Shown piece after piece: positions 26,045 through 35,307 of a DNA stretch of 64,000 nucleotides (positions are counted from its first letter, which is position 1; every line of letters begins with the position of its first letter). The DNA lies in the NCBI GenBank assembly GCA_958446835.1, contig CAUCXT010000011.1:11501-75500 (forward strand). The letters run 5' to 3'. Both the position numbers and the translations under genes were made by a program. A model generated the notes under the pieces. It saw only the letters and a list, made by a program, of their open reading frames with translations. It searched no databases and was not told the DNA's origin. The DNA is from an uncultured Eubacterium sp. GTDB taxonomy: Bacteria > Bacillota > Clostridia > Lachnospirales > Lachnospiraceae.

Positions 26045-26108
26045 GTCGATTCCTCCTTCTTTCATTTAGACTCTTTTCCTTTTCATTTTCTGCATAAAAC
26101 TACCACAT

Positions 26109-26999
26109 TTATGGATGTTTTGCAAGCAAATATCTGACCTTTTTGTTCTCAACACGGATATTTACATCCGTCTGATCCCCACCGAACTCACCGTCTAACA
26201 CCCATGGTATCTGTTCTTCACTTGTGAATGAAATATCACTGCATTTAAAATGCATTACCATACTGTTGTCATTCTGAAAAATAAAGCCGTTAAACATAGT
26301 CTGGAATTCAACGGGATTTTTAGGTCCCTTTATAAGTATAACCTCAAATAATCCATCGTCAAGCTTAATTTCTTTTCCCGTAAGTCCCTTCATGCCTCCC
26401 ACCGATTTTGAATTAGCGACCATTCCATATATGAACTTGTCCTCTATAACCGTGTCACCCATCTGCACCTTAAGCTGATATGACTTAAGGCTGGCGAAGC
26501 TTTTCACACTCTCAATGATATACGCCTGATGTCCGAATGTGTTTTTAAGCTGCTGTGGTGTAGCATACGAAACCTCGGTAAAAATTCCGAATGCTGCCAC
26601 ATAATTGAACCAGCGTCCGTTGAACGAACCTACATCACACAAATATTGCGTTCCCTCTGTGATATTTTTTACTGCGTGTGAGACTGTCTTCGGAATAAGA
26701 AGACTTGACGCAAAATCATTGGTGCTTCCACTCGGTATATAGCCCATAGGTCTGTCGCACCCGCTGTCTATCATACCTGCAACCGCTTCATTGAGTGTCC
26801 CATCTCCACCACTGCATACTATCACGTCATATTCACCGGCACACTTCTGCACATACTCATAGCAATCTCTTGACCGCTGTGTCGGATAAACCGTGACAAG
26901 ATAACCTGCTTTGGCAAACTCGTCTGTGATTTCAAAAAGATGGTCCTTGACATGCGCTTTACCCGACCATGGATTAAAAACAAATAACAGCCGTTTCAT
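26109..26999 (-). CDS. Diacylglycerol kinase-family lipid kinase
   Basis: The 296-aa protein has the DAGK catalytic domain: FVFNPWSGKA at the N-terminus, the nucleotide loop CSGGDGTLNEAVAGM near residue 60, and PSGSTNDFA. The C-terminal beta-sandwich ends with WVLDGEFGG. Soluble members such as DgkB and YegS phosphorylate diacylglycerol or related lipids. It follows the nucleotidyltransferase/aminotransferase gene by 41 bp, so it may belong to a lipid or surface-polymer head-group pathway (inference). Confidence 0.88.
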   Translation of the reverse strand: MKRLLFVFNPWSGKAHVKDHLFEITDEFAKAGYLVTVYPTQRSRDCYEYVQKCAGEYDVIVCSGGDGTLNEAVAGMIDSGCDRPMGYIPSGSTNDFASSLLIPKTVSHAVKNITEGTQYLCDVGSFNGRWFNYVAAFGIFTEVSYATPQQLKNTFGHQAYIIESVKSFASLKSYQLKVQMGDTVIEDKFIYGMVANSKSVGGMKGLTGKEIKLDDGLFEVILIKGPKNPVEFQTMFNGFIFQNDNSMVMHFKCSDISFTSEEQIPWVLDGEFGGDQTDVNIRVENKKVRYLLAKHP

Positions 27000-27040
27000 A
27001 GGAAAGACCTCCTTTTATAATTTATCATAATAGTTCATCT

Positions 27041-28849
27041 TTATAACAATTCCTCAAGAACCTTTACAACCACATCATTCTCCTCATCGGTCTTAACGGA
27101 CAGTCTTATATAATTTCCTCCGTTAAGTCCTTCCTTGGTTGAAAGATCCTTTATTAGAATATTATATTTATTAAGCATTATATCTGCAAGCTTTCTTGAT
27201 GACATGCCATTATCAAGATGACACATAATGTAATTCGCCTGAGAAGGAAATACCCTGAGTGCCGGAATCTTCGCGAGCTTATCAACATAGCGCTTCCTGA
27301 CATCCATAAACCTGCTCATTGCCTCCTCATAGTCATCCTTGTACTTTTCAATTATCTGCATATAGTATTCCGCAAATGAATTGATATTCCATATAGAGAC
27401 ATCCTTTTTCATTGCAGCAATCATATCGGAATCTGCCGATGCGATTATACCAAGGCGGAGCCCCGGAACTCCGAAGGACTTGGAAATACTCTTAAGCACA
27501 ATAAGATGCTTATGCTCATCTATGATGCTCTGTGTGAGCAATGTCTGCTCCGGAATGTCTGCAAAGTCGACAAACGACTCATCAACAATTATGTTCACAT
27601 CTCTCCTGGCTGCCCACTCTTCGAGACGGAGTATATCATCCCTCATTATAAAATGTCCCGATGGATTATCAGGGTTTACAAGGACAATTGCCTGAATGTC
27701 CTTATCATTGTAAAAATCCATGATGTCATCGACCGTATATGTGAAATCCTCATTGATTACCCAGAACGGTACTAACTGTTCCTTCTTTTTTCTGTGCGGA
27801 TACTCCTCAAATGTAGGGTATATAAGACCTATATTCCCTGAAAAATTCTCCATAAGGGACTTAATAAGCTCCGCAGTACCGTTTCCGACACACACCTGCT
27901 CAGGTCTTAACTCAAAATATTTCGCGGCAAGAAGGCTGTTGACCGCCATACCGGAAGGGTATTCTCTTATCAGCGTCTCAAAGTTCGCCTTCATCTCATC
28001 CATAAATCTCTGATTAGGGAAGAAAGGATTGACAAGGTAACAGAAATCGTACATTCCCTCATATCTCCAATAGCCGCCGAAACGCTTCATGTACTTGGTA
28101 AGCTTCTCATCGCCCTCGGCGAATATGCTCTCTGCAATATCTATATCCTGAATATCATTTATCTCATACCACTTTTCATTCTCCAAAACGATTGCTTTTA
28201 ATACTCTCTGCTCCTTAAATGCAACCACCTTGAGAGCCGACTCATAATGAGTCTTATTTCCCCATGCCTGAACATACGCAGCGAGAAGCGGAAGATATAC
28301 ATTGTTAAGATAATTCTTGGACAGCTTGTACATACTTACGGTCTTATAATAGCTGTCCATATTCTGGAACGCAAAATTATCGGCTCCTATAAAATCATTG
28401 ATATAGCTGTCCTTGTCAAGTGTCACAATCGAGCCATCCATCCATGGCTTTGGACGTGAAACAAATGTAAGGCACTCCTCATCAGACTCTAATATCCTGT
28501 CAATCACAGCAGCTTCGTAAACAATATCCGATTCAATCACAAGAGTGTCATCTTCCTTGAGATAAGCTCCTGCAAGATTAAGCGAATATAGGTTGCTTGT
28601 ATTTTCATATTCGCTATTGTTTATATATACAACCGGCGTAGAAAGCTTAAGGGAATTAACGTGTTCCGTCAGACCTTCACTCTTATAACCTGTAACAATA
28701 ACAATCCGGGACAGACCCTTAGTATCTAAGATTCTAAGTCCCCTCTCGATTATTGTCTGACCTCCCACATTAACCATGCACTTGGTCTTGTCCTTTGTAT
28801 GTTCCTTGAGTCTTCTGCCCATTCCGGCAGCAAGTATTACAGCCTGCAT
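27041..28849 (-). CDS. Fused nucleotidyltransferase / PLP aminotransferase
   Basis: The 602-aa protein has an N-terminal sugar-nucleotidyltransferase-fold domain (1 to about 235) with AAGMGRRLKEHTKDKTKCMV, as in LicC-type cytidylyltransferases. A fold-type I PLP domain follows (about 250-602) with VNPDNPSGH and the PLP lysine in SISKSFGVPGLRLG near residue 455, as in HisC/CobD. A comparable fusion, PntC, couples an aminotransferase to CTP:2-aminoethylphosphonate cytidylyltransferase, and CobD relatives decarboxylate phosphoserine. The product is probably a CDP-activated amino-phosphate or phosphonate. The substrate is unknown, and no PepM is in the window. Confidence 0.8.
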   Translation of the reverse strand: MQAVILAAGMGRRLKEHTKDKTKCMVNVGGQTIIERGLRILDTKGLSRIVIVTGYKSEGLTEHVNSLKLSTPVVYINNSEYENTSNLYSLNLAGAYLKEDDTLVIESDIVYEAAVIDRILESDEECLTFVSRPKPWMDGSIVTLDKDSYINDFIGADNFAFQNMDSYYKTVSMYKLSKNYLNNVYLPLLAAYVQAWGNKTHYESALKVVAFKEQRVLKAIVLENEKWYEINDIQDIDIAESIFAEGDEKLTKYMKRFGGYWRYEGMYDFCYLVNPFFPNQRFMDEMKANFETLIREYPSGMAVNSLLAAKYFELRPEQVCVGNGTAELIKSLMENFSGNIGLIYPTFEEYPHRKKKEQLVPFWVINEDFTYTVDDIMDFYNDKDIQAIVLVNPDNPSGHFIMRDDILRLEEWAARRDVNIIVDESFVDFADIPEQTLLTQSIIDEHKHLIVLKSISKSFGVPGLRLGIIASADSDMIAAMKKDVSIWNINSFAEYYMQIIEKYKDDYEEAMSRFMDVRKRYVDKLAKIPALRVFPSQANYIMCHLDNGMSSRKLADIMLNKYNILIKDLSTKEGLNGGNYIRLSVKTDEENDVVVKVLEELL

Positions 28850-28875
28850 CTGTGTTCCTCCATATATATAACTAT

Positions 28876-29526
28876 CTAATCAGCATATCCGCTCTTGACC
28901 CATGCCACAGCATGTTCATAGTCTGCCATTGTATCAATTTCCTTAGTTCTGATAAGTTCCATAGGGAGCGGAAGAAGCGGAACCATCATATCGCATACAT
29001 GATGATTTCCCGGAGTAAGTCTTGAGGTCTTTACCTGTGCAAGACCTGTCCACTCGTACTCACCCTCTTCTCTTGAAAATCCTACACCATATATCTGTCC
29101 ATTCTGTGTGAGCGTCTTCATAAGCATCGGATCCTCTGTACATGGAATAGCCCCGCACACACATTCCTTATCGGAATGTAAAACACGCATAAGGTCATCC
29201 GGGTGAACCAAAAGATCTCCATCAAGTGACACAACAAGCTCTGCCGCATGCTTGATTGCACGCGAGAAACTGCCTCCTGTTCCAGTGTTCCTGTAATCAT
29301 GGTTAAATACGAATAATATATCCTTGCGATATGAATTCACAACCTCAATGACCTTTTCCATCTGATATCCCACTACAATCCTGATATCGTCAAAATCCTT
29401 TAGAAGCTCAAGCTGTCTTATAATAAGCGGCTTACCATCTATATCAATAAGTGCCTTGGTTGAACCTATTCCAAGCCTGGTACCCATTCCTGCACAGCTT
29501 ATAACAATTGTCTTAGAAACTGACAT
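28876..29526 (-). CDS. Stand-alone nucleotidyltransferase-fold protein
   Basis: This 216-aa NTP-transferase-like protein has a modified GxGTRL loop (SCAGMGTRLGIGSTKALIDI) and the metal-binding aspartate pair in VVSLDGDLLVH. It overlaps the HAD gene by 28 bp and is 26 bp from the fused enzyme, so the three are one operon. A cytidylyl- or other nucleotidyl transfer to a phosphorylated alcohol or sugar is likely. Two such enzymes in one operon suggest two activated intermediates. Confidence 0.82.
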   Translation of the reverse strand: MSVSKTIVISCAGMGTRLGIGSTKALIDIDGKPLIIRQLELLKDFDDIRIVVGYQMEKVIEVVNSYRKDILFVFNHDYRNTGTGGSFSRAIKHAAELVVSLDGDLLVHPDDLMRVLHSDKECVCGAIPCTEDPMLMKTLTQNGQIYGVGFSREEGEYEWTGLAQVKTSRLTPGNHHVCDMMVPLLPLPMELIRTKEIDTMADYEHAVAWVKSGYAD

Positions 29527-30104
29527 AATCTATCCTCCGAATATGTTGCATGTGTTGCGCACTTTAAAACTGCAGGTGCGATATCCCTCACACCTCCAAA
29601 ACCTATTCCCACCTCTGCGGCAGCTATCATCTGGGCATCATTATTACCATCTCCGACAGCGACAAATGGCTTGTTTTCAAATTCACTTACCACTTCTCCC
29701 TTGTCAACCACATAATCCACGCTTACAATCTTATCATTCTCCACAGTTGCCTTAGAGCAGAAATAATGACCATCCATTCCAAGCTCCGTCATAAGATCCT
29801 TAATCCACACATCCAGATTTCCGGTTACTACATAGCAGCGCTCCCGGTTCTCACGGATAAATTCCACAAGCTTCTCATTAAGCGGCACACCTGCGATAAT
29901 CTTTCTCACGGTGCTTACCGGAATCTCTGAAAGCAGCTTAACTCTCTCTAAAAAACTATGGTCAAACGGAATCTCGCCAGTCATCGTCTTTTCAGTCAAT
30001 TCTCTCATCTGCTGCTGTTTATCTATCTTTACCGCTATCTCAGGTAATATTTCAGCCCTTGTGATTGTCGCATCAAGGTCGAACAAAAAAACATATTCAC
30101 TCAA
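29499..30104 (-). CDS. HAD phosphatase, phosphoserine-phosphatase-like
   Basis: From a TTG at 30104 the protein is 201 aa and begins LSEYVFLFDLDATITRAEILPEIA shortened to SEYVFLFDLDATIT. The nucleophile is in DLDAT, motif II is the serine/threonine in VVTGNLD, and motif IV is GDGNNDAQMI. AGGAGG lies 10 nt before the TTG. In-frame ATGs further upstream either overlap that site or lack one. The class (SerB-like, HAD-IB) hydrolyses phosphomonoesters. In this operon it may dephosphorylate an intermediate of the activated head group. Confidence 0.82.
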   Translation of the reverse strand: MSEYVFLFDLDATITRAEILPEIAVKIDKQQQMRELTEKTMTGEIPFDHSFLERVKLLSEIPVSTVRKIIAGVPLNEKLVEFIRENRERCYVVTGNLDVWIKDLMTELGMDGHYFCSKATVENDKIVSVDYVVDKGEVVSEFENKPFVAVGDGNNDAQMIAAAEVGIGFGGVRDIAPAVLKCATHATYSEDRLCQFLRQLL

Positions 30105-30284
30105 AAAAATCAGCCCTCCTGCCATTATTAGTACACCCACTCTAAAACGTGGCAATATATTGTAGATATTATCACGTATCAGATAAATGTGCAAGAGAGC
30201 TGATTTACATTTCATTTAACGCTTTTTTTAAATGTTAACTTAAAATCTTCCTAAATTAATTGACCTGTTATCACAATAAAAGAA

Positions 30285-31841
30285 TTATAAAGTCTGCATA
30301 CTTAACCATCCAAAGTCAGCATGGTTGTTGCTTGAAGCTCCATTAGATGAGGCATACATTCCTACTGTGCAGCCCACAAATCCGCCTGCCTCCTCTGTTG
30401 TATACGGAAGCAGGTCAATGTCCTGCGCAGCCATGACATAGCCTTCACCTGCCTCTGTCCACACAACTGCCTTCTGTGATTCGCACCTTAACTTTATCTT
30501 TACTATATTGTTATTCTCAGGCAATACGGTGTCTGCAATTTCGGATTCATTTCCGTGTATGCAACTTGTAATTATGATATGCCTGCTACCTGTTCTGCGG
30601 CAAATCTCAACACGGAGATTATTCTCATGGTTCTGGAATAAAACAATACCCGCCGTCTCGTTTTCATTCTCAGGAATAAAGTCAACACCTGTTTCAATTT
30701 CGAAGTGATAGCTCTTCTGTCTGAGAGCAAGATATGACGGATATGTAAGCTCTGTTATCTTCTGCTCCCTGTTGTAAAGGCGCAGCATACCCTTTCTCTC
30801 AGTGAGTGAGTATATCTGCGAATCCCTCTTTCCTATACCCACAAGTCTGTCATCAAGCACATCGCCCCAGAAATCAATATAATCAGACAGTCCTGATTCC
30901 TTCGGAAAACGATACTCATCAAGAGAAACTTCAACTTCATCCTCAAGATGCCCTACTCCCGGTGTAATAACCGGCCAACCATTCTCCCATATTACCTTGG
31001 CAAGGAACGTCTCTCTTCCCATACTGCTGTGCTTCATACACGGTCTTGATGCAAGCATGACAACATACCAGTTTCCCCTGCCATCATCAACAAGATCACC
31101 ATGTCCGGCATATATAACAGGATAGTCCATTCCAAGATTTCTATGTGTGAAGATAGGGTTTCTCGGACATCCCTCAAACCACTTAAACAGCTCTTTGCTC
31201 CTTGCAACACTTATACTGTGTTCAGGACCTGTTCCACCCTCTGCATGCATAAGGTAATAATATTCACCTATTTTATAAATATGAGGTCCTTCAGGCCAGA
31301 TAACATCCTTGACCGCACCCTTCCAGATTGCCATGCTCTGTCCTACAAGCTTCATGGACGCAATATCAAGCTCCTGCACCCATATCTCCCAGTCGCCGTT
31401 ATATCTTACCCCTTCCGGATTCGGTCTTGTTCCACAATAGTAGCACTTACCATCGTCATCAAAGAAAAGACTCGGGTCTATTCCCGGTGCGTTCTCAAGG
31501 TAATGTGGTTCGGACCATGGTCCTTCAGGTCTGTCAGCCGTTACAATAAAATTACCCCCATGACTTACATTGGTGGTTATCATGTAGTATGTTCCCTCAT
31601 GATATCTTATTGTCGGTGCAAATATTCCACGCGAAATCTCGCTCCCAACTACCGGAAGCTGTTCTTCCCTGTCAAGAACATTGCCAATCTGCTCCCAATG
31701 TGCCAGATCCCTGCTGTGGAATATCGGCACACCGGGTGCATATACAAAGCTTGAATTAACAATATAAAAATCATCCCCTGCCCTGCAGATGGACGGATCC
31801 GGATAAAAACCGGTTAAAATAGGATTCTTTGCGGTTACCAT
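30285..31841 (-). CDS. GH43 glycosidase (beta-xylosidase / arabinofuranosidase type)
   Basis: The 518-aa protein has the GH43 five-blade propeller: the catalytic base in GFYPDPSICR at about residue 15, the pKa-tuning aspartate in GIDPSLFFDDDG, and the acid glutamate in WPEGPHIYK. A C-terminal beta-sandwich at about 330-515 is XynB-like. No signal peptide is visible, so it acts on imported xylo- or arabino-oligosaccharides in the cytoplasm. It is a lone gene without a visible transporter, which fits a fibre-degrading gut bacterium. Confidence 0.9.
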   Translation of the reverse strand: MVTAKNPILTGFYPDPSICRAGDDFYIVNSSFVYAPGVPIFHSRDLAHWEQIGNVLDREEQLPVVGSEISRGIFAPTIRYHEGTYYMITTNVSHGGNFIVTADRPEGPWSEPHYLENAPGIDPSLFFDDDGKCYYCGTRPNPEGVRYNGDWEIWVQELDIASMKLVGQSMAIWKGAVKDVIWPEGPHIYKIGEYYYLMHAEGGTGPEHSISVARSKELFKWFEGCPRNPIFTHRNLGMDYPVIYAGHGDLVDDGRGNWYVVMLASRPCMKHSSMGRETFLAKVIWENGWPVITPGVGHLEDEVEVSLDEYRFPKESGLSDYIDFWGDVLDDRLVGIGKRDSQIYSLTERKGMLRLYNREQKITELTYPSYLALRQKSYHFEIETGVDFIPENENETAGIVLFQNHENNLRVEICRRTGSRHIIITSCIHGNESEIADTVLPENNNIVKIKLRCESQKAVVWTEAGEGYVMAAQDIDLLPYTTEEAGGFVGCTVGMYASSNGASSNNHADFGWLSMQTL

Positions 31842-31936
31842 AAATTACCTCCTGATATCTTGCTAGGGTAATTGTAACCTATATAAATCCTATATTCTAT
31901 CAATCCATTGCCACGCATTACTCATATCTTGCTTTT

Positions 31937-32581
31937 TTATTCCTGTTCATTATCCTCATCAACACACTCAATTTTGCTTACCGAAACTTCGTAAGCTGTT
32001 CTCTTAATCTGGGTATCCTCATCAAGCTTCTTGGTATACTCTCTGCTCTGAACGCGTCCCCATATACGGATGTGTTCACCAATCTTGAAGCCCGCTGCAT
32101 ATCTTGCGTTACGTCCCCAAGCAATGCAAGGTATGTAGTCCGACTTGCCATACGGACGGTTGACTGCGATAAGAATATCCGCAATCTCTCTTCCGAGAGG
32201 AGTCTTTCTGTATACAGGCGGTTTGCAGATATATCCGTCAAGGAATATCTGATTGGTATTGGTAGCCTCCTGTGTCTCCTCCGCTACAGCAAATTCCCTT
32301 GCAAAAATGGAAAGTACAAGACGGTTATGATTCTCCTCGTGGCGGTTATAGGAACGGAACTGTCCTGTAGCCTCGATAATCATTCCACGATAATCCTCCG
32401 TCACATCGACCAGTCTCTCAGAAACCATAAGCGGAATAATATCCACGCTGTTGCTAAGTCGATTTACCGCGATGTCAACCATGTAGAATCCCTCCCCAAA
32501 GACCTCATGGCTGTAGGTGAAGTCCGATACAACCTCTCCTATGATAGTTACCCTGTTGTTTTCAATTACTTTGTCAAGCAT
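31937..32581 (-). CDS. Double-OB single-stranded-DNA-binding-like protein
   Basis: From the ATG at 32581 it has 214 residues and two OB-fold halves: NRVTIIGEVVSDF (about 8-100) and NQIFLDGYICKPPVYRKTPLG (about 115-200). The second half resembles Ssb/PriB (ADILIAVNRPYGKSDYIPCIAWG). An acidic tail, CVDEDNEQE, recalls SSB tips. The duplication within one chain is unusual for SSB. Neighbours give no hint. A role as accessory SSB is likely, with replicative SSB encoded elsewhere. Confidence 0.8.
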   Translation of the reverse strand: MLDKVIENNRVTIIGEVVSDFTYSHEVFGEGFYMVDIAVNRLSNSVDIIPLMVSERLVDVTEDYRGMIIEATGQFRSYNRHEENHNRLVLSIFAREFAVAEETQEATNTNQIFLDGYICKPPVYRKTPLGREIADILIAVNRPYGKSDYIPCIAWGRNARYAAGFKIGEHIRIWGRVQSREYTKKLDEDTQIKRTAYEVSVSKIECVDEDNEQE

Positions 32582-32992
32582 TCTTCTGTTTCTCCCTTCA
32601 TTTTTGGCGTCATCACCCCGCATAATGATTTTATGCTGTTAAAGGATGATACTGTACGCCTGATAATATCTTTATCCCTAAATATATATGCAAAATGTGT
32701 TCAAATATTCACGAAACAATAAAAAAAAAATAAAAAATTTTTAAATTCGCATAAAAACGTCCATTCTATTACATTCCACCGCGGACGTTTCCCATCATTT
32801 TACTTGTACTGTTCCACCACATAATATCACATATTTATATAAGGAAATATTTATACCGGCACCCTGTTGTAATAATAATTACACCCTATTTTCCAAATTT
32901 CTTAAATCTATACTTGTATTTATGAAAAAATGTGATAAACTAGTAAAGTTGAAAATTAGGTTTACGTTTTTAGGAGCGCCGAGGGCGCAGAA
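32582..32992. promoter_or_regulatory. Divergent gap with A/T tract, inverted repeat and leader hairpin
   Basis: Here lie the promoters of the SSB-like gene (leftward) and typA (rightward). An oligo-A/T tract spans about 32720-32745. AAACGTCC (32755-32762) and GGACGTTT (32783-32790) form an inverted repeat. A GC hairpin GCGCC-GAG-GGCGC at 32976-32988 ends 4 nt before the ATG at 32993 and 16 nt before the one at 33005. A weak TTGTAT/TAAACT promoter at 32914-32941 could serve typA. Confidence 0.45.
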
Positions 32993-33004
32993 ATGAGGAA
33001 ATTT

Positions 33005-34840
33005 ATGAAAACAACCCGTAATGATGTCAGAAATATTGCGATTATCGCCCATGTAGATCATGGTAAGACAACATTAGTAGATGAGCTGTTAAAGCAGAGC
33101 GGAACTTTCCGTGCCAATCAGGAAGTGGCAGAGCGAGTAATGGATTCCAATGACATAGAGCGTGAAAGAGGAATCACAATTCTTTCCAAGAACACTGCCG
33201 TATATTATAAGGATACTAAGATAAATATTATTGATACTCCGGGCCATGCCGATTTCGGTGGTGAGGTTGAACGAGTTTTAAAGATGGTCAACGGTGTTAT
33301 CCTCGTTGTCGACGCCTACGAAGGTGCCATGCCGCAGACAAAGTTCGTTTTAAGAAAAGCTCTTGAGATGGATCTTGATATAATTGTATGTGTAAATAAG
33401 ATTGACCGTCCTGAAGCGCGTCCTGACGAGGTTGTCGACGAGGTATTAGAGCTTCTCATGGACCTCAACGCAAACGACAAGCAGCTTGACTGTCCGTTCA
33501 TTTTTGCATCTGCCAAGGCAGGCTTTGCAAAGTACAAGCTTGAGGATGAGTCGAATGATATGACTCCTCTCTTTGAGACAATTTTAAAGCATATTCCTGC
33601 TCCTGAAGGCGACCCTGATGCAGACCCACAGATTCTTATCAGCACAATCGACTACAACGAATATGTAGGAAGAATCGGTGTAGGTAAGATTGACAATGGT
33701 ACAATCAAGGTTAATCAGGAGCTTATGTTAGTTAACCATCACAATCCTGATAAAAAGATGAAGGTTAAGATTGGCAAGCTCTATGAGTTCGAGGGACTCA
33801 ACAAGAAGGAAGTCAACGAGGCGACAATCGGTGCCATCGTTGCAATATCAGGTATTGCTGAGCTTCACATCGGCGATACACTCACCTCGGTAACCAACCC
33901 TGTTGCCATTCCTTTCCAGAAGATTTCAGAGCCTACCATAGCCATGAACTTCATCGTAAATGACAGTCCGCTTGCAGGCAAGGAAGGTAAATTCATCACC
34001 TCCCGCCATCTGCGTGACAGACTTTACCGTGAGCTCAACACCGATGTAAGCTTAAGAGTTGAAGATACAGAGACAACGGAAGCCTTCAAGGTGTCCGGAC
34101 GTGGTGAGCTTCATCTTTCCGTTCTTATTGAGAACATGCGCCGTGAGGGCTATGAGTTCGCAGTAAGCAAGGCTGAGGTTCTCTACCACTTCGATGAGCG
34201 AGGTCAGAAGCTTGAGCCGATGGAGATTGCATACGTTGATGTTCCGGATGAGTTCTCCGGTACAGTTATCCAGAAGCTAAGCAACCGTAAGGGTGAGTTA
34301 AACGGTATGTCCCCTGCGAACGGCGGCTACACAAGACTTGAGTTCTCAATCCCTGCACGTGGTCTTATCGGCTACAGAGGTGAATTCATGACTGATACCA
34401 AGGGTAATGGTATCTTAAATACAACCTTCGACGGCTATGGCCCATACAAGGGAGACATCCAGTACCGTAAGCAGGGCTCCCTCATCGCGAGCGAGGCCGG
34501 CGAGACTGTAACCTACGGTCTTTATAATGCACAGGAGAGAGGTACTCTCTTCGTTGGTCCGGGCGAGCAGGTATACGGCGGAATGATAGTCGGCCAGAAC
34601 GGCAAGGCTGAGGATATCGAGGTTAACGTATGTAAGAAGAAGCAGCTCACCAACACACGTTCTTCAAGTGCTGATGAGGCTCTCCGTCTCACACCACCTA
34701 GAGTATTAAGCCTTGAGCAGGCTCTTGAGTTCATCGACACAGACGAGCTTCTTGAGATTACACCTAAGAACCTTCGTATCCGCAAGAAGATTCTTGACGG
34801 AACAGCAAGATACCGCGCTAAGAGAAACGCATCCAACTAA
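33005..34840 (+). CDS. typA: Ribosome-associated translational GTPase TypA/BipA
   Basis: The 611-aa GTPase of the EF-G family assists 50S assembly and stress or cold adaptation. The P-loop is AHVDHGKTT, followed by the RERGITILSKNTAV switch I, DTPGHADFGGEV (G3) and NKIDRPEARP (G4). Two EF-G-like domains and the BipA-specific C-terminus follow (YRGEFMTDTKGNGILNT shortened: RGEFMTDTKGNGI). The start at 33005 gives MKTTRNDVRNIAII, closest to known TypA, and has GAGG 6 nt upstream; a second in-frame ATG at 32993 also has GAGGG in front. Confidence 0.95.
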   Translation: MKTTRNDVRNIAIIAHVDHGKTTLVDELLKQSGTFRANQEVAERVMDSNDIERERGITILSKNTAVYYKDTKINIIDTPGHADFGGEVERVLKMVNGVILVVDAYEGAMPQTKFVLRKALEMDLDIIVCVNKIDRPEARPDEVVDEVLELLMDLNANDKQLDCPFIFASAKAGFAKYKLEDESNDMTPLFETILKHIPAPEGDPDADPQILISTIDYNEYVGRIGVGKIDNGTIKVNQELMLVNHHNPDKKMKVKIGKLYEFEGLNKKEVNEATIGAIVAISGIAELHIGDTLTSVTNPVAIPFQKISEPTIAMNFIVNDSPLAGKEGKFITSRHLRDRLYRELNTDVSLRVEDTETTEAFKVSGRGELHLSVLIENMRREGYEFAVSKAEVLYHFDERGQKLEPMEIAYVDVPDEFSGTVIQKLSNRKGELNGMSPANGGYTRLEFSIPARGLIGYRGEFMTDTKGNGILNTTFDGYGPYKGDIQYRKQGSLIASEAGETVTYGLYNAQERGTLFVGPGEQVYGGMIVGQNGKAEDIEVNVCKKKQLTNTRSSSADEALRLTPPRVLSLEQALEFIDTDELLEITPKNLRIRKKILDGTARYRAKRNASN

Positions 34841-34841
34841 A

Positions 34842-34901
34842 TGGGACAGGGGTCTGATTCCATGTCCCAGTTCTGGGACACGGGGTCAGACCCCTGTCCC
34901 A
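34842..34901. repeat. REP-like GGGACAG hairpin, copy 2
   Basis: TGGGACAGGGGTCTGA (34842-34857) and TCAGACCCCTGTCCCA (34886-34901) are a perfect 16-bp inverted repeat. Nested inside is TGTCCCAG-TT-CTGGGACA (34863-34880). It starts 2 bp after the typA stop and probably ends that transcript. It is related to the element at 17509-17560. Confidence 0.8.
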
Positions 34902-35128
34902 AACACATTTCTCAGGCACAGCGCTCCCCAGCCTGTTCTCTTAGAGGGTACCGGTTCGCCGGGCAGATGTCTTGCAGTTCTTATAAGGTATGCCTTCACT
35001 TTCTCACCGTACAGATATGTGTCATTCCGTTTAACAATCCCCTCTTGTGTCAAGTAGTTGCAGAAAAGTTTTTGAAGATTTTTTAATAGATTTATTGGGA
35101 TTGTAGGCTCTGGATGGCTCAAAAACAA
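34886..35128 (-). pseudogene. Unidentified gene remnant at the element boundary
   Basis: An 80-codon reading frame ends inside the REP-like repeat. Its C-terminal part (NYLTQEGIVKRNDTYLYG, KAYLIRTARHLPGEPVPS, GWGALCLRN) is well-formed protein with host-like codons. The N-terminal 20 residues come from AT-rich DNA and look random. This suggests the 3' end of a host gene cut by the integrative element near 35050-35100. I do not recognise the family. Confidence 0.35.
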
Positions 35129-35198
35129 TAGGGTGAGTTAAGTTATTGCTAACAAAACAACTCTATTCTGTTAAATAAATGCAAATATTTTAAAACGC

Positions 35199-35230
35199 CA
35201 TCCAAAAGTCCTTTGCAAGAACTTTGGATG
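35199..35230 (-). terminator. Terminator after the recombinase operon
   Basis: CATCCAAAAGT (35199-35209) pairs with ACTTTGGATG (35221-35230) with one bulged A. On the minus strand the stem is followed by GCGTTTTAAAATATTT. It lies 77 bp beyond the stop of the last recombinase gene. Confidence 0.65.
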
Positions 35231-35307
35231 ACGCTCCTATTCCTTATCTCAATTTATCACAATATATTGTAACCAACTAATTCTAACTTCTTATCTATAA
35301 CTGTTGT

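Noticed and set aside
27041..30104. Complete phosphonate biosynthesis cluster
   Set aside because: No PEP mutase or phosphonopyruvate decarboxylase gene is in the window, so a phosphonate product is only one option.
34886..35128. rlmD/rumA as the target gene of the triple-recombinase element
   Set aside because: Elements with three serine recombinases in Streptococcus use rumA, but the remnant here does not resemble its C-terminus.
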